Positions 1-5,972 of a stretch of DNA of 10,155 nucleotides are shown here, piece by piece. Numbering within the stretch: the first letter of the stretch is position 1; every line of letters begins with the position of its first letter. A model generated the notes under the pieces. It was given only the letters and a program-made list of their open reading frames with translations, was not told where the DNA came from and searched no databases. This DNA comes from Actinomycetes bacterium (GTDB lineage Bacteria; Actinomycetota; Acidimicrobiia; Spongiisociales; UBA5794), in contig JAMBLK010000253.1 in assembly GCA_023336855.1 (NCBI GenBank), forward strand, positions 1-10,155, given 5' to 3'. The translations under genes and the position numbers were made by a program.

Positions 1-54
1 GAGCGGGCGTGACACCCGGCCGCCCATTCTGTGGGCTCGCAGCGCCAAATAGGA

Positions 55-79
55 CGTCGCGTACCCTGGGTACGCGACG
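55..79 (-). terminator. Perfect GC-rich palindrome just after the M20 gene stop, probable terminator
   Basis: The arms CGTCGCGTACCC and GGGTACGCGACG are exact reverse complements of 12 bases around a single central T, so about 10 or 11 pairs could form in RNA with a small loop. It lies 1 base beyond the TAA stop of the amidohydrolase gene (81-83, minus strand), the position expected for a transcription end. There is no clear U-run after it on the minus strand (only CCTATTT), so it would be a U-poor terminator as often seen in high-GC bacteria. A dyad protein-binding site is the alternative. Confidence 0.55.
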
Positions 80-80
80 G

Positions 81-1238
81 TTAGGGGGCGGCGGTGCCGA
101 GGTCGCCCCAGCGGTCGCCCTCGGCCAGGTCGATGATCGTCATTGCCATCGCCAATGCTCCGTCGCGGATGGCTGCCTCGCCGGTCGGGGTCAGCGTGTG
201 GGCGGCGAACTCCTTCTGATGGTTCACCGCCAGTTCAGCCTTGATGTCGAGCATTGGGTGGATCGACGGGACTTCATACGAGACATTCGCCATGTCGGTC
301 GATCCCGTCGCCCCCGGGTCGTACTCGCTGGCACGATGCATCGGCCGACCGAGGGCTGCTGAGTTCTCGGCGAACAAGTCCGCCATGACCGGATCGACGA
401 TCATGTCGGTGTATGTGTTGCCCTGCAGCTTCACGTCGAACGTGCAGCCCGTAGCGATCGCTGCGCCCTCGAATGCGGCCATGACTTTGGCATAGAGCTC
501 GTCGAGGCGCTCCTTCGTCAGCGCACGGACGTACCACGACATAGACGTGAAGGCAGGAATCACGTTCGGGACGCCGCCGCCGTAGGTGATGACGCCGTGC
601 ACCTTGTCGGTCGGATACATGGCCTGGCGCAGGGTCGAGACGTTCACATACGCCTGTACGGCAGCGTCGAGGGCGTTGACGCCGACCTGGGGCTTGAACG
701 CTGCGTGAGAGGCCTTGCCGTGGAACTCGACATCGATCTGAGCGACGGCGAGGAAGTTCTTGTCGACGACGTCGTCGTTGGCCGGGTGAACCATCATCGA
801 AGCTGCCGCATCGGTGAAAGCGCCGGCGTTGATGAGATCGACCTTGCCTCCGTACGCCTCTTCTGCCGGGGTGCCGAGGATGGTGATGCGAATGCCGAGA
901 TCCTCGACGAGAGGCGCCAGGGCGATGCCCGCACCGATCGCCGACGTTGCGATGATGTTGTGGCCACAGGCGTGGCCGACCTCGGGGAGCGCATCGATCT
1001 CACAGCAGATAACCACCTCGGGCCCTTCGGAGCCGATACGGGCGGCGAAGGCCGTGTCGAGGCCGTATGCGGGATATTCAACGGCGAAGCCCTTCTCCGT
1101 CAGGAACCCTGCCAGTTGTGCGGACGTCTCGAACTCCTCAAAGGCGATCTCCGGATGCTCATACATCCACCTCGACAGATCCCTCAGCTCATGCTCAACT
1201 TCGTCGAAGGCCTGAGCCGCTGCTTCCTTCGTGGTCAT
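81..1238 (-). CDS. M20 family metallo-amidohydrolase (M20D, AbgB/PM20D2-like)
   Basis: Predicted cytoplasmic two-metal hydrolase of 385 residues that cleaves an amide or peptide bond in a small N-acyl-amino-acid, aminobenzoyl-glutamate or dipeptide-type substrate; the exact substrate cannot be read from sequence. Visible motifs in order: HPEIAFEE (28-35), EIDALPEVGHACGHN (80-94) with the metal-binding Cys91 and His93, GTPAEEAYGGK (122-132) with the catalytic/ligand Glu126-Glu127, His151 in MVHPAND, the dimerisation domain from about 165 (HGKASHAAFKP) to about 280, and GSTDMANVS...PSIHP (312-328) with the last ligand His327. This set is that of the AbgB/PM20D2 branch and all ligands are present. 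There is no signal peptide. Start: the ATG at 1238 has AGGGAG 4 bases upstream; a longer frame reaching 1409 would add 57 residues translated from spacer repeats and is rejected. It is transcribed alone, divergently from the AhpD-like gene. Confidence 0.9.
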   Translation of the reverse strand: MTTKEAAAQAFDEVEHELRDLSRWMYEHPEIAFEEFETSAQLAGFLTEKGFAVEYPAYGLDTAFAARIGSEGPEVVICCEIDALPEVGHACGHNIIATSAIGAGIALAPLVEDLGIRITILGTPAEEAYGGKVDLINAGAFTDAAASMMVHPANDDVVDKNFLAVAQIDVEFHGKASHAAFKPQVGVNALDAAVQAYVNVSTLRQAMYPTDKVHGVITYGGGVPNVIPAFTSMSWYVRALTKERLDELYAKVMAAFEGAAIATGCTFDVKLQGNTYTDMIVDPVMADLFAENSAALGRPMHRASEYDPGATGSTDMANVSYEVPSIHPMLDIKAELAVNHQKEFAAHTLTPTGEAAIRDGALAMAMTIIDLAEGDRWGDLGTAAP

Positions 1239-1251
1239 GGTGCTCCCTGCG

Positions 1252-1293
1252 GTCGTTCGTAGTCCGTACTGCGTAGTCCGTACTTGGTAGTTC
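1252..1293. repeat. Six 7-base tandem units, GTAGTCC/GTACTGC type
   Basis: Cut every 7 bases from 1252 the sequence reads GTCGTTC, GTAGTCC, GTACTGC, GTAGTCC, GTACTTG, GTAGTTC. All six units begin with GT, and the 14-base pair GTAGTCC-GTACTGC is nearly repeated. It lies in the spacer upstream of the amidohydrolase gene and is followed directly by a second heptad tract of different sequence. Confidence 0.75.
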
Positions 1294-1294
1294 G

Positions 1295-1329
1295 GGCTGG
1301 TGGCTGGCAGCTGGTGGCTGGCAGCTCGA
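1295..1329. repeat. Five 7-base tandem units, GGCTGGT/GGCTGGC/AGCTGGT type
   Basis: Cut every 7 bases from 1295 the sequence reads GGCTGGT, GGCTGGC, AGCTGGT, GGCTGGC, AGCTCGA. A 14-base unit is repeated exactly once in the middle. It abuts the previous tract, from which it is out of phase by one base, and has the same period but an unrelated sequence. Confidence 0.75.
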
Positions 1330-1407
1330 ACCACGCTACACATGCCGGGAATGTCGGCAGCCGTCAGGGGTTGAAATCCCGTAGCATTGCTCTGGCCAGG
1401 AGGTGCC

Positions 1408-1755
1408 ATGGGACAGTATCAAGACGAAATCAAGAAGATCGGTCCACCGTCGGCTGAATTGCGCGCGCTCGTGCCGGAGGTGTACGAAGGCTTCGCAACG
1501 ACCTACCGCGCCGTCTACAAAGACCGAGCGCTGCCTGCAGCCACGAAGGAACTGATGGCTGTCGCCATCGCCATCTCGCAGGGCTGCAAGGGTTGCATCG
1601 CCAGCCACGCGCGGGGAGCCGCACGCAAGGGCGCCACCGAAGAACAGATGGCAGAGACCATCGGAGTCACCATCCAGATGGGTGGAGGACCTGCCTCGGT
1701 ATATGGGCCTGAAGCGTGGGAAGCCTTCAAGGAATTCAAAGAGCGGTACGGATGA
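1408..1755 (+). CDS. AhpD-like / carboxymuconolactone decarboxylase family protein
   Basis: Small, probably cytoplasmic all-helical protein of 115 residues of the CMD/AhpD superfamily. Members with a CxxC pair act as thiol-disulfide or peroxidase partners (AhpD supports alkyl hydroperoxidase AhpC); members without it can be decarboxylases. Here Glu48, Cys60, Cys63 and His67 (CKGCIASH) match the spacing of the AhpD proton-relay and disulfide residues, although the His between the two AhpD cysteines is a Gly here. This favours a redox-active antioxidant role over lactone decarboxylation, but the partner is unknown because no ahpC is in the window. Start: the ATG at 1408 is preceded by AGGAGGT with a 3-base gap; a TTG at 1387 would place that ribosome site inside the gene. 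Its TGA stop overlaps the lgt ATG (ATGA), so the two are almost certainly cotranscribed and translationally coupled. Confidence 0.9.
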   Translation: MGQYQDEIKKIGPPSAELRALVPEVYEGFATTYRAVYKDRALPAATKELMAVAIAISQGCKGCIASHARGAARKGATEEQMAETIGVTIQMGGGPASVYGPEAWEAFKEFKERYG

Positions 1756-2690
1756 CACCGATCCTCGCCTCCTTTCCGTCACCGTCTCAGAACGTTCTCG
1801 AGATCGGCCCGCTGACGATCTACTTCTACGGGATCATGATCGCCATCGGTGTGATCGTCGCGGTCGTGGTTGCCAAGCGCCGCTACGAGCGCTTCGGTGG
1901 CAGCGGCGACGTTGTCGAACGGGTCTCGATCTGGGCCGTGGCCATTGGCTTCCTGGGCGCTCGACTCGGGTACGTCATCACCCACACGGGAGACTTCATC
2001 GACCGGCCCTGGGGCGTCCTGTTCATCTGGGAGGGCGGACTCGCTCTCTACGGAGGCCTCACGATCGGTGCACTCGCGGCGATCTTCCTCCTTCGTAGGT
2101 GGAAGGGAGACGTCTTCGCGTTTGGCGATGCCGTCGCCGTCGGGATCCCTCTCGCTCAGGCGATCGGCCGATGGGGCAACTACTTCAACCAGGAACTCTT
2201 CGGCACACCCACGGATCTGCCATGGGCAGTGGAGATTGATCCAAACATCGCTGCGGCAGCCGGATACTCCGGTTTCACCACTTTCCACCCGACCTTCCTC
2301 TACGAGTCACTCTGGAACATCTTCCTTACGGCCGGGATCATCCTCTGGCTCGAGCGCCGCGGAAAGCTGGCGAAGGGCGCCTCGATCGGTCTCTACCTCA
2401 TCATCTACGGGACGGGTCGATTCCTCATGGAGTTGATGAGGACGGACACCACGTACCGACTGTTCGGGTTGAGCCGCAACGGATGGATCTCTGTGGCAGC
2501 CGTACTGGCCGGAGTCGCCTGGGTGTGGTGGGTGCAACGTCGCGGCGAGCCCCGCGTACTTGTGGGCCCGTCCGTGTTCATCGCTCCCGGGGCACAGACC
2601 GCTGAGGAGCCGATCCGAGGCGATGAGCCGTCCGGCGACGGAACCGAAGACACCTCCGGATTGTCGTTCGGTGACGGCAAGGGCGGATAG
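1752..2690 (+). CDS. lgt: Prolipoprotein diacylglyceryl transferase Lgt
   Basis: Integral membrane enzyme of 312 residues that transfers a diacylglyceryl group from phosphatidylglycerol to the lipobox cysteine of prelipoproteins, the first step of lipoprotein maturation. The Lgt signature is plain at 139-151 (GRWGNYFNQELFG; the usual Phe after Asn is Tyr), followed by LPW at 156-158, HPTFLYE at 179-185 and GRFLMELMR at 222-230, which carries the conserved arginines. Hydrophobic segments lie near 21-41, 58-75, 90-115, 125-138, 186-200, 212-222 and 245-262, consistent with seven spans. After residue 265 comes a polar, acidic, Gly-rich tail of about 45 residues beyond the usual end of the enzyme, probably cytosolic and disordered. 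Start: the ATG at 1752 overlaps the preceding TGA; only a weak AAAGAG lies upstream, so reinitiation after the AhpD-like gene is likely. It ends 16 bp from the convergent moeA fusion gene with no obvious terminator between. Confidence 0.96.
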   Translation: MTPILASFPSPSQNVLEIGPLTIYFYGIMIAIGVIVAVVVAKRRYERFGGSGDVVERVSIWAVAIGFLGARLGYVITHTGDFIDRPWGVLFIWEGGLALYGGLTIGALAAIFLLRRWKGDVFAFGDAVAVGIPLAQAIGRWGNYFNQELFGTPTDLPWAVEIDPNIAAAAGYSGFTTFHPTFLYESLWNIFLTAGIILWLERRGKLAKGASIGLYLIIYGTGRFLMELMRTDTTYRLFGLSRNGWISVAAVLAGVAWVWWVQRRGEPRVLVGPSVFIAPGAQTAEEPIRGDEPSGDGTEDTSGLSFGDGKGG

Positions 2691-2706
2691 GACTCTCCAC
2701 CGTCGT
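2691..2706. other. 16-bp convergent junction with no obvious terminator
   Basis: Two transcription units meet head to head here. The gap itself is too short for a hairpin. The only dyad nearby is GATCTC-TCC-GAGATC at 2719-2733, inside the end of the moeA fusion gene, with 6-base arms and no U-run. The transcripts probably overlap at their 3' ends. Confidence 0.4.
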
Positions 2707-4638
2707 CTACTTGAATCCGATCTCTCCGAGATCCGATCGCACTTGTTCGTTATCGAGCAGGCGCCGGAGCGCGACAACGGCGGGTCGGTCCCAGCGATCG
2801 GCTCTGACGGCGAAGTCGTAGCGCTCGTCCGCGACGAAGCGGAATCCGAGTCCCGCGGTATCGGCAACCGTTTCGAGCGTCATTCCCCAATCGGCCCGAC
2901 CCTGCTCGACGGCCGCAGCCACGCCGTTGTGCGTCTTGACCTGGTGCAGATAGCCCGGAGGCTGGGAACCCTCCAGGAGTTGGTCGATCAAGATCCGTGT
3001 GCCACTTCCGGGATTCCTATTGACCATGCGGTATCTATCGCTACGGATCGCCTCGCGTAGCTGATCGTCGGCGACGTCTGCGAGCCCCGGCTCGTTGGCC
3101 CGGTACACGATGCCCTGTCGACGGTCGTAGCCGGAGACGAGGCGAACACCGGCCGGAAGGAACGATTCGTTGTAGCGGCCTGTATCGGCATTCAGCAGGT
3201 GCGTGCCGGCGACGTCACCCTCGCCCCGCGCCAGCGCCGCGAGACCGGCAGTGGAACCGACCGGAATCGCCTTGATCCGGAAGCCGTCCTCCGAGAGCAG
3301 ACCGAGCAGGTAATCGAGGCCGATGCAGTGGCTCCCGATGACCACGAGATCGGGGATCCGGACCCGGTCCTCGAGCAGACGGACCATCATCCGCTCTCCT
3401 TCTGCCACGTACTCGGTCGATGCCGGGATGCGAACGAACCCGTCGGCTCGTCCGAACGCAGTGACGCTTCCCGAACCTGCGCCGAGCGGATAGGCCGCGA
3501 GTCCATCGTTGCCCTCGACGAGGTCGACGAGGGAGTACTCAGTGCGGCCCGAAACCGAGGCGATCCGCATCGGCGCGATGGCGTCGATGGTGTGAACGGC
3601 ATCATCCGGCACACCGGAGAGGCGCCGAAGTAGGGGAGCGACGAACTCGTGGAAGGTGAAGACGGCTGATGTCGGGAAGCCGGGGAGCACGACGACGGGC
3701 GTGCCGGCGATGACGGACAGGAGGATCGGCTTGCCCGGCCTGAGCGCCACGCCGTGCACGACGATCCCCGGCGAATCGGGCAGGCGTGCTGTCAGGCGGC
3801 TCACGGCTTCGGAGTTCACGTCGCCCTCGCCCTTCGACGTTCCCCCTGAGAGCAGCACGATGTCGACGGCGTCCGGCCCGGTGACGAGTGCCTCCAGCAT
3901 CGATTCGACGATGTCGAGGTCGTCCGGAGCGATGCCGGACGGCACCGGTTCGCACCCGAGTTCGGCGACGGCGTCGAGGAGCATCGGCTGGTTCGAATCG
4001 AAGACTTGCCCGAGCGTGAGCGCGCCGCCCGGGGCCACGATCTCATCACCTGTGGAGAAGATGGCGACGCGGGGCCGGGAGATCACGTCAACGTGAGCGA
4101 TGCCAACGGCGGCGAGCACCGCTGTGTCTCGAGACGTCAGTGCGATACCACGGCGAAGCACCGTGTCGCCTCGACCAATGTCCGAGCCGGCATACGACAC
4201 GTTCGCTCCGGGAGCGACCGAGCGAGAGATCTCGATACCGGCGCCCATGGGTTCCGTGTGCTCGATCATCACCACCGCATCGGTCCCCCGTGGGACAACC
4301 CCACCAGTGGCGATCTGTACGGCCATGCCGGTGGGCGTGTCGAAGCCCTCGCCGGGTGCGTCTCCGGCGGCGAGTGTTGCGTGGGAGACGGCCAGAGCGA
4401 TCGGCTCGAGTTCCTCCGCTCCGTATGTGTCGACGGCGTGGACGGCGAACCCGTCGACGTTGCTGCGATCGAAGCCGGGGACGTCGACTGCTGCGGCAAC
4501 ATCGCTGGCCAGAATCCGGCCCAACGCCCGATTCAGCGGCACCTGTTCGATCCGTGGATCGAGGTGGCTGCAGGCGTCGGAGAACGATGTGTGGGCGGCA
4601 TCCTCATCGACGACGTTCAAGAACTGGTGTTGCCTCAC
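2707..4638 (-). CDS. moeA: MoeA molybdopterin molybdenumtransferase fused to a C-terminal periplasmic-binding-protein-like domain
   Basis: A 643-residue fusion; ordinary MoeA is about 400. Residues 1 to about 425 are a complete MoeA, which inserts molybdate or tungstate into adenylylated molybdopterin in the cytoplasm: VPGFDRSNVDGFA (53-65), FSTGDEI (194-200), FDSNQPML (213-220), LLSGGTSKGEGD (262-273), RPGKPILL (300-307) and LPGFPTSAV (318-326), the last differing from the usual LPGNPVS. Residues about 428-643 resemble the PBP-like domain (PF12727 type, related to ModA/TupA and LysR ligand domains): VVIGSHCIGLDYL (432-444), GSTAGLAAL (461-469), GEGDVAGTHLL (472-482), NRNPGSGTR (540-548), THNGVAAAV (569-577) and GRADWG (580-585). 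There is no signal peptide, so this domain is intracellular and may sense or deliver oxyanion; that is inference. Start: the GTG at 4638 overlaps the previous TGA as GTGA and has GGAG 10 bases upstream; a TTG at 4647 would sit 2 bases from that GGAG and is rejected. Confidence 0.93.
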   Translation of the reverse strand: MRQHQFLNVVDEDAAHTSFSDACSHLDPRIEQVPLNRALGRILASDVAAAVDVPGFDRSNVDGFAVHAVDTYGAEELEPIALAVSHATLAAGDAPGEGFDTPTGMAVQIATGGVVPRGTDAVVMIEHTEPMGAGIEISRSVAPGANVSYAGSDIGRGDTVLRRGIALTSRDTAVLAAVGIAHVDVISRPRVAIFSTGDEIVAPGGALTLGQVFDSNQPMLLDAVAELGCEPVPSGIAPDDLDIVESMLEALVTGPDAVDIVLLSGGTSKGEGDVNSEAVSRLTARLPDSPGIVVHGVALRPGKPILLSVIAGTPVVVLPGFPTSAVFTFHEFVAPLLRRLSGVPDDAVHTIDAIAPMRIASVSGRTEYSLVDLVEGNDGLAAYPLGAGSGSVTAFGRADGFVRIPASTEYVAEGERMMVRLLEDRVRIPDLVVIGSHCIGLDYLLGLLSEDGFRIKAIPVGSTAGLAALARGEGDVAGTHLLNADTGRYNESFLPAGVRLVSGYDRRQGIVYRANEPGLADVADDQLREAIRSDRYRMVNRNPGSGTRILIDQLLEGSQPPGYLHQVKTHNGVAAAVEQGRADWGMTLETVADTAGLGFRFVADERYDFAVRADRWDRPAVVALRRLLDNEQVRSDLGEIGFK

Positions 4639-5855
4639 GAGTCGCAATCTCCGTGATAGCAGTGCACCGTCACCTCAGTGTCCTCGGCATATCCCTCGAG
4701 AGCAGAAGGGATTACGACGAAACCCGAAGCCTTCGTTACAGACGAGAGAACCGAAGAACCGGAGATTGCCACGGGGTTGACGAGACCCTCATCGATGACG
4801 ACGCGGGCGTAGTCGGTCCGCCCAATCTGAGAGACGATCCTGCGAGCAAGCGTGCGCCTGACGGATAGATAGGGCCAGTCGGGGGACCGGCCACCGAGCG
4901 ATCGAACGACAGGCCCGGCGAAGAAGTCGTAGGCAGCGAGACAAGAGACCGGATTGCCGGGGAGGATGACGACCCGGACTCCGTTGACCGTGCCGATCCC
5001 GGTCGGTGCCGACGGCCGCATCGTGATGCCGTGAATGGACAGGGATCCCAACTTATCGACGAGGATTGGAACCCGATCCTCCGAGCCGACCGACGCTGCG
5101 CCGGCTGTGACGATGACGTCGGCGCCGGCGCGAGCGAGGGCCTCTTCCATGGCTCCCTCCTCATCCGGGAGTCGAACGACCTCGGGGAACCCACCATCGC
5201 GTTGGACAAGAGCAGCAAGCATCGGGGAGTTGGAGTCGACGATCTTCGTGCCGACGGGAGACGCCCCGGGCGGCAGCAATTCATCACCCGAAACGATGAT
5301 GCGAACGGTGGGCCGGCGGACAACATCGATCGGATGGTGGCCGACGGCGGAGAGGAGTCCGACATCCTGGGGAAGAAGCGTTCTCCCTGAGTTGAGGATC
5401 AGTGCACCCACTGCAACGTCCTCACCGACCCTCCCGACATTCCGGCCGACCGGCACCGGTGCCGTGGCTTCGATCCGATCGCCAGATCCGCTCGTGTTCT
5501 CGACCATCAAAACCGCATCAGCGCCGTCCGGCATGGGCGCACCGGTCACGATCGTCACGCACTGCCCTTGAGCGACATGATCATCGGGATCGGTCCCCGG
5601 CATCGAAACACCCACGATGTCGAGAGGGATGGGGTTGTAGGCGGTGGCGCCGTACGTGTCCTCGGCTCGCACCGCGTATCCGTCCATCATCGAGCGCCGG
5701 AACGCAGGGACGTCCACACCACTCACAACGTCGTCTGCGAGCACCCTGCCGGCCGCATCCATCACGTCCACCGGCTCCGAGAGAAGCGGTGAGATCCCAT
5801 CCAGAGCGGCCTCAAGCGCCCCCTCAACCGTAGATCGGTCGCGGAAGCCGCGCAT
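4635..5855 (-). CDS. moeA: MoeA-like molybdopterin molybdenumtransferase with variant active-site motifs
   Basis: Stand-alone MoeA/gephyrin-E-like protein of 406 residues, normal length, predicted to act at the metal-insertion step of pyranopterin cofactor synthesis. Conserved parts: DVPAFRRSMMDGYAV (48-62), VTGAPMPDGADAV (103-115), VSGDELLPPG (188-197), DSNSPML (207-213) and LPGNPVSCLAAYDFF (298-312). Two segments depart from the classical pattern: TAGAASVGSED (250-260) where most MoeA have SGG(V/T)S(V/K)GExD, and MRPSAPTG (279-286) where most have RPGKP, so the usual lysine is missing. I recall RPASP-type relatives forming a natural subfamily, so this is probably a functional variant and not decay. 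Start: the ATG at 5855 has AAGGA 12 bases upstream and begins the common MRGF N-terminus. The alternative ATG at 5879 (8 more residues) lacks a properly spaced site and would add codons rare in the rest of the gene. It overlaps the MoeA-PBP gene downstream by GTGA. Confidence 0.9.
   Translation of the reverse strand: MRGFRDRSTVEGALEAALDGISPLLSEPVDVMDAAGRVLADDVVSGVDVPAFRRSMMDGYAVRAEDTYGATAYNPIPLDIVGVSMPGTDPDDHVAQGQCVTIVTGAPMPDGADAVLMVENTSGSGDRIEATAPVPVGRNVGRVGEDVAVGALILNSGRTLLPQDVGLLSAVGHHPIDVVRRPTVRIIVSGDELLPPGASPVGTKIVDSNSPMLAALVQRDGGFPEVVRLPDEEGAMEEALARAGADVIVTAGAASVGSEDRVPILVDKLGSLSIHGITMRPSAPTGIGTVNGVRVVILPGNPVSCLAAYDFFAGPVVRSLGGRSPDWPYLSVRRTLARRIVSQIGRTDYARVVIDEGLVNPVAISGSSVLSSVTKASGFVVIPSALEGYAEDTEVTVHCYHGDCDS
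4649..4652 (-). promoter_or_regulatory. Ribosome site deciding the start of the MoeA-PBP gene
   Basis: GGAG on the minus strand lies 10 bases before the GTG at 4638 but only 2 bases before the alternative TTG at 4647. Together with the GTGA stop/start overlap it fixes the GTG as the likely start. The site lies within the last codons of the stand-alone moeA, as expected for coupled translation. Confidence 0.5.
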
Positions 5856-5965
5856 CCTTACGTCGAATCCTTCTGTCATGTCCCGTGATGCTACCGACGG
5901 CACAAACGATCAGGCCAAGTAGCGGAGTGTGTCGGTCTTCCTCAGCTACTCAGCTACCCGGCTAC
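5856..5965. other. Short spacer between the oxidoreductase and moeA
   Basis: On the minus strand this 110-bp stretch lies after the oxidoreductase stop and before moeA. It holds most of an octamer repeat tract (5941-5972), the AAGGA ribosome site of moeA, and a TAGCAT at 5888-5893 that might be a weak -10 element. I see no hairpin strong enough to end transcription, so readthrough from the oxidoreductase gene into the two moeA genes is plausible. Confidence 0.4.
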
Positions 5966-5972
5966 TCAGATT
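5941..5972. repeat. Four 8-base tandem units of CTCAGCTA overlapping the oxidoreductase stop
   Basis: Cut every 8 bases from 5941 the plus strand reads CTCAGCTA, CTCAGCTA, CCCGGCTA, CTCAGATT. The TGA stop of the oxidoreductase gene (5966-5968, minus strand) lies in the last unit, so the tract extends directly from the stop codon. The same octamer in the same orientation recurs at the end of the slipin gene (8051-8074). Confidence 0.75.

Larger units (their letters stand above)
1239..1407. promoter_or_regulatory. Divergent spacer between the amidohydrolase and the AhpD-lgt operon
   Basis: This 169-bp spacer must hold the promoters for both flanking transcription units. About half of it (1252-1329) is short tandem repeats described separately. 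The rest (1330-1407) is unique and carries the AGGAGGT ribosome site of the plus-strand gene at 1398-1404. A TAGCAT at 1382-1387 could be a -10 element, and a very similar GTAGCAT occurs upstream of the stand-alone moeA, but I find no convincing -35 partner. No protein, RNA gene or operator could be assigned. Confidence 0.4.

Noticed and set aside
597..1262. Open frame of 221 codons on the plus strand inside the amidohydrolase gene
   Set aside because: Antisense shadow of conserved M20 motifs, with no start signal or recognisable protein.
1252..1329. CRISPR array
   Set aside because: The units are 7 bases long and contiguous with no spacers, and no cas genes are present.
1371..1399. TTGAAA at 1371-1376 as a -35 box for the AhpD-lgt operon
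   Set aside because: At the normal spacing the expected -10 position reads GGCCAG, so no sigma-70-like promoter can be assembled.
1239..1409. Amino-terminal extension of the amidohydrolase by 57 residues
   Set aside because: It would be translated from the 7-base repeats and past the start of the divergent gene, and the ATG at 1238 has its own ribosome site.
2719..2733. Hairpin GATCTC-TCC-GAGATC as a terminator for the convergent genes
   Set aside because: Only a 6-bp stem, within coding sequence and without a U-run; too weak to call.
5880..5903. GTG start at 5903 for the stand-alone moeA
   Set aside because: No ribosome site precedes it and the added residues resemble no MoeA N-terminus. 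The ATG at 5879 is also less likely than 5855 because GGGA lies only 1 base before it.
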